Below are positions 53,859 to 63,681 of a stretch of 64,000 nt of DNA, piece by piece (positions within the stretch are counted from its first letter, which is position 1; the number at the start of each line of letters is the position of its first letter). The notes below the pieces were generated by a model. That model was not told the DNA's origin. It saw nothing but the letters and a program-made list of their open reading frames with translations, and ran no database searches. The stretch comes from Streptomyces sp. AA1529 (lineage in GTDB: Bacteria; Actinomycetota; Actinomycetes; Streptomycetales; Streptomycetaceae), in NCBI RefSeq assembly GCF_000280905.1, contig NZ_ALAP01000023.1, forward strand, positions 1 to 64,000. Reading direction: 5' to 3'. The translations under genes and the position numbers were made by a program.

Positions 53859-54827
53859 GTGCAGGCATGGCGCGTCCACACCAACGGCGAACCGCGCGAC
53901 GTGATGCGGCTGGAAGAGGTGCCCGAGCCCGAACCGGGCCCGGGGCAACTGCTGGTCCGGGTCCGGGCCGCGAACGTCAACTACCCGGACGCCATGCTGT
54001 GCCGGGGCGAGTACCAGGTGCGCCCCCCGCTGCCGTTCACCCCCGGCGTGGAGCTCTGCGGCGAGATCGTCGGCGGGGCCCGGGCGGGGGAACGGGTGCT
54101 CGGGCAGCCGGTGCTGCCCTGCGGCGCCTTCGGGGAGACGGCCGTCGTCACCGAGGAGAGCGCCCGTCCCGCGCCCGACGCGCTGGACGACGCCGAGGCC
54201 GCCGCGCTGCACATCGGGTACCAGACCGGCTGGTTCGGGCTCCACCGGCGCGCCGGACTGCGGAAGGGCGAGACGCTGCTGGTGCACGCCGCCGCGGGCG
54301 GCGTCGGCAGTGCGGCCGTCCAGTTGGGCAAGGCCGCCGGGGCACGTGTGATCGGGGTCGTCGGCGGTGCCGCGAAGGCCGAGGTCGCCCGCGACCTGGG
54401 CTGCGACGTGGTCGTCGACCGCAGGAGCGAGGACGTGGTCGGCGCCGTGAAGGAGGCCACCGGCGGCGCGGGCGCCGACGTGGTCTACGACCCGGTGGGC
54501 GGCGACGCCTACGCGGCGTCCGCCAAGTGCATCGCCTTCGAGGGGCGCATCGTGGTGGTCGGCTTCGCGAGCGGCGCGGTGCCCACCCCCGGACTCAACC
54601 ACGTGCTGGTGAAGAACTACTCCGTCCTCGGGCTGCACTGGGGGCTGTACGCGCAGCGGGAGCCCTCCGCCGTCGACCGCTGCCACGAGGAGCTCACCCG
54701 CCTCGCGGCGGACGGCGCGGTCCGGCCGCTGGTGAGCGAGCGCGTACCGCTGGACGGCGCGGCCGACGCCGTCCAGCGGGTCTTCGACGGCGTGACCACG
54801 GGCCGCGTGGCGGTGGTGCCCGGCTGA
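53859..54827 (+). CDS. NADPH:quinone oxidoreductase (MDR superfamily)
   Basis: Zinc-independent MDR enzyme of 322 aa. N-terminal half with NVNYPDAMLCRGEYQVRPPLPFTPGVELCGEIVG; cofactor-binding LLVHAAAGGVGSAAVQLGKAAGARVIGVVGGAAKAEVARDLGCD with the AAGGVGS loop of quinone oxidoreductases. No structural zinc cysteines. GAAAGGA precedes the GTG. 50 bases after the TetR gene, so probably in the same transcript; a role as enoyl reductase or redox partner of the acyl-CoA pathway is possible. Confidence 0.9.
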   Translation: MQAWRVHTNGEPRDVMRLEEVPEPEPGPGQLLVRVRAANVNYPDAMLCRGEYQVRPPLPFTPGVELCGEIVGGARAGERVLGQPVLPCGAFGETAVVTEESARPAPDALDDAEAAALHIGYQTGWFGLHRRAGLRKGETLLVHAAAGGVGSAAVQLGKAAGARVIGVVGGAAKAEVARDLGCDVVVDRRSEDVVGAVKEATGGAGADVVYDPVGGDAYAASAKCIAFEGRIVVVGFASGAVPTPGLNHVLVKNYSVLGLHWGLYAQREPSAVDRCHEELTRLAADGAVRPLVSERVPLDGAADAVQRVFDGVTTGRVAVVPG

Positions 54828-54843
54828 CCGGCCCCGGACGGGC

Positions 54844-54894
54844 GGCGGGCACCCGGCGCCGTGTCCGCCGCCCGGGCGGGCACCCGGCGCCGTG
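54844..54894. repeat. 20-bp direct repeat between convergent genes
   Basis: GGCGGGCACCCGGCGCCGTG occurs twice (54844-54863, 54875-54894) with a 31-bp period. The unit can also pair with the GTGTCCGCCGCC that follows, forming a hairpin at 54841-54872 that may end both convergent transcripts. Confidence 0.85.
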
Positions 54895-54911
54895 CCCGGC
54901 CCGGGACGACG

Positions 54912-56597
54912 TCAGGCGACCGCGGCGGCCGCCGCCCGTCCGGCCGTGCGCCCCGAGAAGAGGCAGCCGCCCAGGAAGGTGCCCTCCAGCGAGCGGTAGC
55001 CGTGCACACCGCCGCCGCCGAAACCGGCCACCTCGCCCGCCGCGTAGAGCCCGGGGACCGGGTCGCCCCGGCGCGCCGCGTCCGCCGCCTCCCGCACGGG
55101 CCCGGCGAGCACCCGCGAGGACAGGTCCGTCTCCAGCCCGCCCAGGCTCTTGCGGGTCAGGATGTTGAGCCGGACCGCGATCAGCGGACCGGCGGCCGGG
55201 TCCAGCAGGCGGTGCGGGGCCGCGACCCGGATGAGCCGGTCGCCCAGGTATCGCCGGGCGCCGTTCAGCGCGGTGATCTGGAGGTCCTTGGTGAACGGGT
55301 TGCGGATCTCCCGGTCCCGGGCGGCGATCTCCCGGTGCAGCGCCGCCGCTTCGATCAGCCCGTCACCGGTCAGCTCGTTCATCCGGCGGGCCAGGGCGGC
55401 GACATCGCGCTCGATGACGAAGTCGGCCCCGTGGTCCATGAACGCCTGCACCGGGCCGGGGGCGCCGCCGCGTGCCCGGCCCAGGACCTCGCGCACGGAC
55501 CGGCCGGTCAGATCCGGGTTCTGCTCCGAACCGGAGAGCGTGAACTCCTTCTCGATGATCTTCCGGCTGAGGACGAACCAGGTGTAGCCGTGCCCCGTCC
55601 GCATGATGTGGTCGAGGGTGCCCAGGGTGTCGAAGCCGGGGAAGAGCGGGACCGGCAGCCGCTGTCCGGTGGCGTCGAGCCACAGCGAGGAGGGCCCGGG
55701 CAGGATGCGGATGCCGTGCCGGGCCCAGATGGGGTTCCAGTTCTCGATCCCCTCGGTGTAGTGCCACATCCGGTCGCGGTTGATCATGTGGCCGCCGGCC
55801 TCTCCGGCCACGTCGAGCATCCGCCCGTCCACATGCGCCGGCACTCCGGAGAGCAGCTTCCGGGGCGGGGTGCCCAGCCGCTCGGGCCAGTGGGCGCGCA
55901 CCAGTTCGTGGTTGCCGCCGATACCGCCGGAGGTCACGATCACGGCCTGGGCCCGCAGTTCGAAGCTGCCGGCGGGCTCCCGGCCGCTGGCCGTGCCGCG
56001 CCGCGCGTCGCTGGGCTCCAGCACCTGGCCGGTCACCGTGTCCAGCGCTCCGGCCGTCCGGGACAGGCCGGTCACCCGGTGCCGGAAGCGCAGTTCGACC
56101 AGGCCGCGTGCCACGCCCTCGCGGACGCGCCGCTCGAACGGTTCGACGATGCCGGGCCCGGTGCCCCAGGTGATGTGGAACCGGGGCACCGAGTTGCCGT
56201 GGCCGCCCGCGCCGTAGCCGCCCCGCTCGGCCCAGCCCACCACGGGGAAGAGCTTCAGCCCCTGGGCGCGCAGCCAGGCGCGCTTCTCGCCCGCCGCGAA
56301 GTCCACGTACGCCTCGGCCCACCGGCGCGGCCAGTGGTCCTCGGGCCGGTCGAAGGCGGCCGTGCCCAGCCAGTCCTGCCAGGCGAGTTCGCGGCTGTCC
56401 CGGATGCGCAGCCGTCGCTGCTCGGGCGAGTCGACGAAGAACAGCCCGCCGAAGGACCAGTGCGCCTGCCCGCCGAGCGACTGTTCGGGCTCCTGGTCGA
56501 GGAGGAGGACGCGCCGCCCGGCGTCGGCCAGTTCGGCTGTCGCGGCGAGACCCGCGAGTCCGGCTCCGACCACGATCACATCGGCGTCGTACGCCAT
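54912..56597 (-). CDS. FAD-binding dehydrogenase, flavocytochrome c / ketosteroid dehydrogenase-like
   Basis: 561 aa flavoprotein. N-terminal dinucleotide loop DADVIVVGAGLAGLAATAELADAGRRVLLLDQEPEQSLGGQAHWSFGG; AVIVTSGGIGGNHELV and C-terminal PVPGLYAAGEVAGFGGGGVHGYRSLEGTFLGGCLFSGRTAG are typical of the FAD-dependent fumarate-reductase-like group. No heme-binding site. Substrate is unknown; dehydrogenation of steroid or alpha/beta-unsaturated acyl compounds is plausible. GGAAAGG precedes the ATG, which is preferred because it starts the Rossmann fold. Confidence 0.87.
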   Translation of the reverse strand: MAYDADVIVVGAGLAGLAATAELADAGRRVLLLDQEPEQSLGGQAHWSFGGLFFVDSPEQRRLRIRDSRELAWQDWLGTAAFDRPEDHWPRRWAEAYVDFAAGEKRAWLRAQGLKLFPVVGWAERGGYGAGGHGNSVPRFHITWGTGPGIVEPFERRVREGVARGLVELRFRHRVTGLSRTAGALDTVTGQVLEPSDARRGTASGREPAGSFELRAQAVIVTSGGIGGNHELVRAHWPERLGTPPRKLLSGVPAHVDGRMLDVAGEAGGHMINRDRMWHYTEGIENWNPIWARHGIRILPGPSSLWLDATGQRLPVPLFPGFDTLGTLDHIMRTGHGYTWFVLSRKIIEKEFTLSGSEQNPDLTGRSVREVLGRARGGAPGPVQAFMDHGADFVIERDVAALARRMNELTGDGLIEAAALHREIAARDREIRNPFTKDLQITALNGARRYLGDRLIRVAAPHRLLDPAAGPLIAVRLNILTRKSLGGLETDLSSRVLAGPVREAADAARRGDPVPGLYAAGEVAGFGGGGVHGYRSLEGTFLGGCLFSGRTAGRAAAAAVA

Positions 56598-56731
56598 GCT
56601 CCCACCTTTCCTGACAACTGCGGCAGCAGGTGTGCGGACACCCGCACCGGGACCGGTGACCGGAGAGTAACCTCCGGGCCCGCCCGCGGACACCCCTGCG
56701 CGCAGCCCGTCCGCGGTGCTTGGATGGGCGT

Positions 56732-57256
56732 ATGGAACAGCAGGGACGCTCGGCGGACGAGCTGCTGGACATCGTGGACGGGCAGGACCGGGTCGTCGGG
56801 CAGCGGCTGCGCGGCGAGGTCTACGCCGGTCGGCTGCGGCACCGCAGCACCGCCATCCGGGTCCGGGACGCGGCGGGCCGGATCTTCGTGCACCGCCGCA
56901 CCCCCACCAAGCTGATCTTCCCCGGGATGTACGACGTGGTGGTGGGCGGCGTGGTGGGCGCGGGCGAGGACTACGACACGGCGGCCCTCCGGGAGGCCGA
57001 GGAGGAACTGGGCGTCAGCGGGCTGCCGCAGCCCGAGCGGCGGCTGAAGTTCCTCTTCGGGACGCCCGAATACTCCTGGTTCCTCCAGGTGTACGAGGTG
57101 GTGTGCACGCAGCCCGTCCGGCCGCAGCCGGAAGAGGTCGCGTGGTGGGACTTCCTGCCGGAGGAGGAGCTGGAGCGGCGGCTGGCCGGCTGGGAGGCGC
57201 GGGGCGACATCGTCCCGGACGGACTCGAGTGCCACCGGCGGCTCGCCGCCCGGTAA
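56732..57256 (+). CDS. NUDIX hydrolase (YfcD/IDI-like)
   Basis: 174 aa. Nudix box GGVVGAGEDYDTAALREAEEELGV matches GX5EX7REXXEELGX. The N-terminal ELLDIVDGQDRVVGQRLRGEVYAGRLRHRSTAIRVRDAAGRIFVHRRTPTKLIFPGMYD resembles the YfcD/isopentenyl diphosphate isomerase-like group. Substrate is unknown. The in-frame TTG four codons upstream is less likely; a TTGGAT hexamer six bases before the ATG suggests a leaderless message. Confidence 0.85.
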   Translation: MEQQGRSADELLDIVDGQDRVVGQRLRGEVYAGRLRHRSTAIRVRDAAGRIFVHRRTPTKLIFPGMYDVVVGGVVGAGEDYDTAALREAEEELGVSGLPQPERRLKFLFGTPEYSWFLQVYEVVCTQPVRPQPEEVAWWDFLPEEELERRLAGWEARGDIVPDGLECHRRLAAR

Positions 57257-57324
57257 GGGGTGCACCTGTCCGGCGCGGGTGTCCCCGTGGGGAAGCGCCG
57301 CAGGTCACCGCGTACGGTTGAACC

Positions 57325-57723
57325 ATGCGCGACCGGCTCTCGGCGACTCTTCGGCTGTGGTTCGCCCCCCAGCGGCTCAGGGAGGAGGGCACCACGCCCG
57401 ACTACCGCTTCTCGCTCGCCAACGAGCGCACCTTCCTCGCCTGGATCCGCACCGCGCTGGCCCTGGTGGCGGGCGGGATCGCGGTCGACCAGTTCCTGAC
57501 CGACCTGCGCTGGGGGGTGCGCACGGCCGTCGCGACCGTGCTGCTGGCCGGTGCCGCCCTGTGCGCCGTCCGGGCCGTGAACCACTGGGTGCGCTGCGAG
57601 CGTGCCATGCGCCGCGGCGAGGACCTGCCCGCCTCGCGCTTCCCGGTGCTGCTGGCGGGCGGCACGGCGTTCGCGGCGCTGCTGGTCGTCGCCGTCGTGG
57701 TGTTCGGCCTGGCCGGCCGGTGA
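57325..57723 (+). CDS. DUF202 (YidH-like) membrane protein
   Basis: 132 aa with three hydrophobic helices. The N-terminal DYRFSLANERTFLAWIRTALALVAGGIAVDQF is the DUF202 signature (LANERTFLAWIRT). Function unknown. ATG lies six bases after TACGGT, with no ribosome site, so it may be leaderless. Its stop overlaps the GTG of a second DUF202 protein. Confidence 0.88.
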   Translation: MRDRLSATLRLWFAPQRLREEGTTPDYRFSLANERTFLAWIRTALALVAGGIAVDQFLTDLRWGVRTAVATVLLAGAALCAVRAVNHWVRCERAMRRGEDLPASRFPVLLAGGTAFAALLVVAVVVFGLAGR

Positions 57724-58031
57724 GCGGCGAGCCGCCCCGCGATCCGGGCGCCCAGCCGGAGCGCACCTGGCTGGCCTGGCGCCGTACCACGCTGACCTGC
57801 GCGGTGTCGGTGGCGCTGACGGCGCGGGTGGCGCTCGCCGACCCCTCCGGCCCCGCCGTGGCGGCTGCCTGCCTCGGCGCGCTGGCCTGGGTGGGACTGC
57901 TGGTGACCGCGCACCGCCGGATCCGTGCGCTCTCCCGGTCCCGGCCCCGGACGATGGGGGCGGCTCAGACCATGGGGGCGCTGGCCTGTGTGCTGGTGCT
58001 GGTCGGAGTGGGCGGAATGATGCTGCTGTGA
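57720..58031 (+). CDS. Second DUF202 membrane protein
   Basis: 103 aa. QPERTWLAWRRTTLTCAVSVALTARVAL is the short DUF202 hallmark (ERTxLAWxRT), followed by two further hydrophobic segments (AAACLGALAWVGLLVTAH, ALACVLVLVGVGGMMLL). It overlaps the first DUF202 gene by four bases (GTGA) and overlaps gntK by four bases at its end, so the three are probably co-translated. The pair of adjacent DUF202 proteins is a recurring arrangement and suggests a heteromeric membrane unit. Confidence 0.85.
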   Translation: MSGEPPRDPGAQPERTWLAWRRTTLTCAVSVALTARVALADPSGPAVAAACLGALAWVGLLVTAHRRIRALSRSRPRTMGAAQTMGALACVLVLVGVGGMMLL

Positions 58032-58570
58032 ACGGCCCGGCGGGGACGCACGCGCCGCTCGTGGTCGTCATGGGGGTGTCCGGGTCCGGCAAGAGCACCG
58101 TCGGGGAGTGGCTGGCCGGGGCGCTCGGTGTGCCGTTCGCCGACGCGGACGACTTCCACCCCGCGCACAACATCGAGAAGATGTCGGCCGGTGTCCCGCT
58201 GGACGACGCGGACCGGGCGCCGTGGCTGGACGCGCTGGCCGACTGGCTGCGCCGCCGCGCCGCCGCCGGGAGCCCCGCCGACGGGGGTGTGCTGGTCTGC
58301 TCGGCGCTCAAGCGCCGCTACCGCGACCGGCTCCGCCGGGCGTCGGGGCGGCTCTTCTTCGTCCACCTGACGGGCCCCCGCCCGCTGATAGCGCGACGGC
58401 TGGACCGCCGCGGCGGCCACTTCATGCCGTCCAGCCTGCTGCGCTCCCAGTTCGAGGCCCTCGAACCGCTCGGCGGGGACGAGCACGGTGCCGCCGTCTC
58501 CGTCGCCGGCACCCCGCAGGAGACCCGCGAGGCCGTGCGGAGCGCTCTGGCGCGTGCCCGGGTGTGCTGA
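58028..58570 (+). CDS. gntK: Gluconokinase
   Basis: GntK-type P-loop kinase of 180 aa phosphorylating gluconate to 6-phosphogluconate for entry into the pentose phosphate pathway. Walker A is VVVMGVSGSGKSTVGEWLA; FADADDFHPAHNIEKMSAGVPLDDADRAPWLDAL is the gluconate-binding signature, and CSALKRRYRDRLRR and FVHLTGPRPLIARRL follow. GTG overlaps the DUF202 stop. No gluconate permease or GntR repressor is adjacent. Confidence 0.93.
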   Translation: MNGPAGTHAPLVVVMGVSGSGKSTVGEWLAGALGVPFADADDFHPAHNIEKMSAGVPLDDADRAPWLDALADWLRRRAAAGSPADGGVLVCSALKRRYRDRLRRASGRLFFVHLTGPRPLIARRLDRRGGHFMPSSLLRSQFEALEPLGGDEHGAAVSVAGTPQETREAVRSALARARVC

Positions 58571-58585
58571 GGGGCGCCCGCCGGG

Positions 58586-58605
58586 GTCCGGCCCGCGGGC
58601 CGGAC
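58586..58605. terminator. 20-bp palindrome between gntK and a small membrane gene
   Basis: Perfect ten-base arms GTCCGGCCCG / CGGGCCGGAC with no spacer, 15 bases after the gntK stop and 17 bases before the end of the convergent small gene. Confidence 0.6.
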
Positions 58606-58622
58606 GCGCTTCGGCCCGCGGG

Positions 58623-58766
58623 TCAGGCGAGCGCGACGGCGGCCAGGATCAGCACCCCGACCGAGAGGACGATGATCAGGGCCAGGCCGGAGGGGTTGCG
58701 GTGGTTGAGGACGTAGCCGTTCCTGGAGCGCTCGTCGCGTACGAACAGCGGCTCGTTGTCACCCAT
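58623..58766 (-). CDS. Small membrane protein, 47 aa
   Basis: Short reading frame translating as MGDNEPLFVRDERSRNGYVL, then NHRNPSGLALIIVLSVGVLI, then LAAVALA and stop. The charged N-terminus and one C-terminal hydrophobic helix (LALIIVLSVGVLILAAVALA) are typical of a conserved small Streptomyces membrane protein; codon third positions are strongly G/C as in real genes. A second in-frame ATG two codons upstream at 58772 is an alternative start. No strong ribosome site. Function unknown. Confidence 0.6.
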   Translation of the reverse strand: MGDNEPLFVRDERSRNGYVLNHRNPSGLALIIVLSVGVLILAAVALA

Positions 58767-58943
58767 GGGCATGCCCCGAGGCTAGAGCGCCACCCGTGCG
58801 GCTGTCATGGGACTTCGGTCGGAAAGCGGTGCATCACACACCGAGCCGGGAGGACGGCGGTCAATCCGGACCGTCTTCCACCGGCCCCGTCGCCCGGCCG
58901 CGAGGAACGGAATCCGGACCGGCAGGTGACCCCCTCTGGACTC

Positions 58944-58978
58944 CATACCGACTAGTCGGCATGATCGGTCCGACCGAT
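58944..58978 (+). promoter_or_regulatory. Twin inverted repeats upstream of the phosphotransferase gene
   Basis: CATACCGACTAGTCGGCATG contains the perfect 12-bp palindrome CCGACTAGTCGG (58948-58959). Immediately after it lies a second inverted repeat ATCGGT-CCG-ACCGAT (58964-58978). The first shares CATACCGACT-(A/G)GT with the SDR-operon site at 50489. They lie 19-53 bases before the start and should control both downstream genes. Confidence 0.6.
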
Positions 58979-58996
58979 GCCGAAGGAGCGCGCACG

Positions 58997-60019
58997 ATGA
59001 GCGAACAGAACCCGCCCGGTCTCGATCTGCCACGGCTGGCCGCGCACCTGGAGCGCGAGCGCCCCGGACTGGTGCGGGGGCCGCTGAACGCCGAGGTCGT
59101 CCAGGGCGGAAGGTCGAATCTCACCTACCGGGTCACCGACGGGACCGGCCGGTGGGTGGTGCGGCGGCCGCCGCTCGGGCACGTGCTGGCCACCGCGCAC
59201 GACATGGCCCGCGAGTACCGCGTCATCAGCGCGTTGCGCGACACCCCGGTGCCGGTGCCCGGGACCGTGCTGCTGTGCGAGGACCCCGACGTGCTGGGCG
59301 CGCCGTTCTACGTGATGGACCACGTCGAGGGCACCCCCTACCGGACCGCCGAGGAACTCGCCCCGCTCGGCGCCGAGCGGACCCGCGAGGTCGTCCTGGC
59401 GCTGCCCGAGACGCTGGTGGCGCTGCACGCCGTCGATCCGCACGAGGTGGGACTGGGCGACTTCGGGCGGCCCGAGGGCTTCCTGGAGCGGCAGCTGCGC
59501 CGCTGGAGCAAGCAGTTGGAGGCCTCCCGCAGCCGTGAGCTGGCCGGCGTCGACGAGTTGCGCGGCGCGCTCGGCCAGGCGCTGCCCGACTCGCCGCGGC
59601 CCACCGTCGTGCACGGCGACTACCGCCTGGACAACGTGCTGATCGACACCGGCGGCGAGGTCGCCGCGGTGCTCGACTGGGAGATGTCCACGCTCGGCGA
59701 CCCGCTGACCGACCTGGGGCTGCTGGCGATGTACAGCGAACGGCAGGACGTGCCCGACTCGCCGGTCAGCACCACCAGCGGGGCCCCGGGGCACCCCTCG
59801 GCCGCCGAGCTGATCGAACGCTACGCGCGGCTCTCGGGCCGGGACGTCTCGCGGATCAACTGGTACACCGCCTTCGCCTACTTCAAGCTCGCCGTCATCC
59901 TCGAGGGCATCCACTACCGCTTCACGCTCGGCAGCACGGTCGGCGCCGGCTTCGACCGGATCGGCGAACTGGTACCGGTCTTCATCGACAACGGACTCTC
60001 CACTCTGCGGAAGGGCTGA
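58997..60019 (+). CDS. APH-type phosphotransferase (ACAD10/11-like kinase)
   Basis: Aminoglycoside phosphotransferase-like kinase of 340 aa. Substrate/ATP region RWVVRRPPLGHVLATAHDMAREYRVISAL; Brenner catalytic loop VVHGDYRLDNVLID with Asp; and DWEMSTLGDPLTDLG metal-binding DWE. In animals, the kinase domain of ACAD10/11 is fused to an acyl-CoA dehydrogenase, and recent work assigns the pair to 4-hydroxyacyl-CoA phosphorylation and conversion to enoyl-CoA. Here the next gene is the dehydrogenase, with an eight-base gap. GAAGGAGC precedes the ATG. Confidence 0.88.
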   Translation: MSEQNPPGLDLPRLAAHLERERPGLVRGPLNAEVVQGGRSNLTYRVTDGTGRWVVRRPPLGHVLATAHDMAREYRVISALRDTPVPVPGTVLLCEDPDVLGAPFYVMDHVEGTPYRTAEELAPLGAERTREVVLALPETLVALHAVDPHEVGLGDFGRPEGFLERQLRRWSKQLEASRSRELAGVDELRGALGQALPDSPRPTVVHGDYRLDNVLIDTGGEVAAVLDWEMSTLGDPLTDLGLLAMYSERQDVPDSPVSTTSGAPGHPSAAELIERYARLSGRDVSRINWYTAFAYFKLAVILEGIHYRFTLGSTVGAGFDRIGELVPVFIDNGLSTLRKG

Positions 60020-60027
60020 GGCAGCAC

Positions 60028-61242
<1,215 letters not shown>

Positions 61243-61297
61243 GCGCGGCTCCGGGCGGTGGCTCCGGGCGGCACGGCGCCGCCGCCCCGAGCCGCGC
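61243..61297. terminator. Long hairpin at the acyl-CoA dehydrogenase / GH65 junction
   Basis: Nine-base outer arms GCGCGGCTC / GAGCCGCGC with an inner GGCGGC-rich stem fill the gap between the two convergent genes, starting at the base after the dehydrogenase stop. Confidence 0.45.
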
Positions 61298-61302
61298 CGG
61301 AG

Positions 61303-63681
61303 TCACCGTCCCGGCTCGACCGGCACCGGCCCGCCGCGCCGCCGGGCGGGGTGCCGGCCCTGCGGCGGAGACGGTTCGGGGCGGGGCGGCGGGCGCCGCA
61401 CCTGGTGGGTCTGCGGCTCCCCGGCCGAGAGGGTGAACCGCCCGCCGCAGTGGCACAGCTCCAGCGGCTCGCCCTCCAGCAGCGTGTAGACGGCCGTCCG
61501 GCTGCGGATCTCCACCCGCAGCCGCCGCCCCCGCACCTGCACGGTGAACGCCAGCCGGCTCAACTGCTCGGGCAGCAGCGGGGAGAAGTCGAGCATGCCG
61601 TGCCGCAGCCGCATCCCGCCGAACCCGGCGACCAGCGCGATCCAGGCCCCGGCCAGCGAGGCGATGTGCAGTCCGTCGCGGGTGTTGCTCTCCAGGTCCG
61701 CGAGGTCCATCAGCGCCGCCTCGCCCACGTAGTCGTAGGCGAGCCGCAGATGCCCGACCTCGGCGGCCATCACGGCCTGGCAGCAGGCGGACAGGGAGGA
61801 GTCCCGGACGGTCATCTGCTCGTAGTAGTCGAAGTCGCGCGCCTTCTGCTCCGCGTCGAAGGCGTCGCCGCGCTTGTAGAGCGCCAGTGCCAGGTCGGCC
61901 TGCTTGATGACCTGCTTGCGGTACAGGTCGAAGTAGGGGAAGTGCAGCATCAGCGGATACTGGTCGGGGCCGGTCGCGGCGAAGTCCCACATCTGGTGCC
62001 CGGTGAAGCCCGCCGACTGCTCGTGCACGCCCAGTGTCTCGTTGAACGGCAGCGCCACCGCCTCGGCCGCGTCCCGCCAGGCGGCGGCCTCCTCGTCGTC
62101 CACCCCCAGCGCGGCGGCCCGCTCGGTGTACCGCTCCACCACGTCCGCCGCCTCGCGCAGGTTCTGCTGCGCCATCAGGTTGGTGTACAGGTTGTCGTCC
62201 GCGACCGCGCTGTACTCGTCGGGCCCGGTGACCCCGTCGAAGTGGAAGATGCCGTGATGGTCGTGGTGGCCCAGCGAGTGCCACAGCCGGGCGGTCTCCA
62301 CCAGGATCTCCACCCCCGTCTCCCGCTCGAACTCCACGTCCCCGGTGGCCGCGACGTACCGGGTGACCGCGTCCGCGATGTCGGCGTTGACATGGAAGGC
62401 GGCCGTGCCGGCCGGCCAGTATGCGGAGCACTCCGAGCCGTCGATGGTCCGCCAGGGGAAGGCCGCACCCCGCAGGCCGAGCTGGCGGGCCCGGTCCCGG
62501 GCCGCGGGCAGGGTCTCCTGCCGCCAGCGCAGCGCCTCGGCCACCGAGTCCGGCGAGGTGTAGGTGAGCACCGGCAGCACGAACTGCTCGCTGTCCCAGA
62601 AGGAGTGGCCGTCGTAGCCGGAGCCCGTCAGCCCCTTGGAGGGGATGGCGCGTTTCTCGGCCCGGGCACCGGCCTGCAGCACGTGGAAGAGCGCGAAGCG
62701 CACCGCCTGCTGGATCTCCGCGTCCCCGTCCACCTCCACATCGGCCCGCGCCCAGAAGCTGTCCAGATACGCCTGCTGCTCGTCCACGAGCCCCTGCCAG
62801 CCCTTGCTGCGGGCTCCGGCGAGGGCCGCGTCGACCTGGTCCCGCACGGCGGGCAGCGAGCGCACCCCCGACCAGCCGTAGGCCACCAGCTTCTCCACCC
62901 GCAGCGGCTCGCCCGGCCGCAGCTCGGCGGTGACGGTGAGCCGCGCGACGTTCTCGCCGCTCTCGCTGGAGGTGCGGGTCGACTCGGGGCCGTGCACGAG
63001 GTGGTCGGCGGCCGCGCCGACCCGCAGCCCGCTGCGCTCGGTGCAGTGCACCAGGCGCAGCCGCATGTCGGAGGCGAAGTCCTCCTCCGGCTGCAGCACG
63101 TCCTCCAGCGCGGTGGCGACCCGCGGGTCCTCGCCGCTCTTCTGCGGCAGCTGCTCGTTGGCGACCAGTTCGGACTGCACGACGACGCGCACGTCCGAGT
63201 CCAGCGGCTCCACCTCGTAGGAGACGGCGGCGACGGCCCGCTGGCTGAAGGAGACCAGCCGGGTCGAGGTGACCCGTACGGTGCAGCCCGCCGGGGAACT
63301 CCACTCGCAGACCCGGCGCAGCAGCCCGGTGCGCAGGTCCAGCACCCGCTCGTGGGAGCGCAGCTTGCCGTAGCGCACGTCGAACGGCTCGTCGTCGACG
63401 AGCAGCCGCATGACCTTCCCGTTGGTGACGTTGATGACCGTCTGCCCGGCTTCCGGGTAGCCGTAGCCCCCCTCCGCGTACGGCAGCGGGCGCAGCTCGT
63501 GCACCCCGTTGAGATAGGTGCCGGGCAGACCGTGCGGCTCGCCCTCGTCGAGGTTGCCGCGCCAGCCGATGTGCCCGTTGGAGAGTGCGAAGAGGGACTC
63601 GCTCTGCGGCAGCCGGTCGATGTCCAGTGTGCTCTCGCGCAGCGACCAGGGCTGCACGGCGTAGGACGAGTTGCTGATCAC
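61303..63681 (-). CDS. GH65 glycoside phosphorylase
   Basis: 792 aa. N-terminal beta-sandwich starts [49 protein letters not shown]. The (alpha/alpha)6 barrel carries [23 protein letters not shown] with the general-acid Glu, and the phosphate/substrate loop region includes [15 protein letters not shown]. Maltose, trehalose or kojibiose phosphorylase activity is typical; the product beta-glucose-1-phosphate would be used by the adjacent phosphoglucomutase. The GTG start has AAGGAG upstream and overlaps the end of that gene by four bases. A C-terminal basic Pro-rich tail is not conserved. Confidence 0.9.
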   Translation of the reverse strand: MISNSSYAVQPWSLRESTLDIDRLPQSESLFALSNGHIGWRGNLDEGEPHGLPGTYLNGVHELRPLPYAEGGYGYPEAGQTVINVTNGKVMRLLVDDEPFDVRYGKLRSHERVLDLRTGLLRRVCEWSSPAGCTVRVTSTRLVSFSQRAVAAVSYEVEPLDSDVRVVVQSELVANEQLPQKSGEDPRVATALEDVLQPEEDFASDMRLRLVHCTERSGLRVGAAADHLVHGPESTRTSSESGENVARLTVTAELRPGEPLRVEKLVAYGWSGVRSLPAVRDQVDAALAGARSKGWQGLVDEQQAYLDSFWARADVEVDGDAEIQQAVRFALFHVLQAGARAEKRAIPSKGLTGSGYDGHSFWDSEQFVLPVLTYTSPDSVAEALRWRQETLPAARDRARQLGLRGAAFPWRTIDGSECSAYWPAGTAAFHVNADIADAVTRYVAATGDVEFERETGVEILVETARLWHSLGHHDHHGIFHFDGVTGPDEYSAVADDNLYTNLMAQQNLREAADVVERYTERAAALGVDDEEAAAWRDAAEAVALPFNETLGVHEQSAGFTGHQMWDFAATGPDQYPLMLHFPYFDLYRKQVIKQADLALALYKRGDAFDAEQKARDFDYYEQMTVRDSSLSACCQAVMAAEVGHLRLAYDYVGEAALMDLADLESNTRDGLHIASLAGAWIALVAGFGGMRLRHGMLDFSPLLPEQLSRLAFTVQVRGRRLRVEIRSRTAVYTLLEGEPLELCHCGGRFTLSAGEPQTHQVRRPPPRPEPSPPQGRHPARRRGGPVPVEPGR

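Noticed and set aside
50600..54827. Part of a polyketide or secondary-metabolite cluster
   Set aside because: SDR, acyl-CoA ligase and quinone oxidoreductase lack any synthase, carrier protein or tailoring partner; a beta-oxidation-type cluster explains them better.
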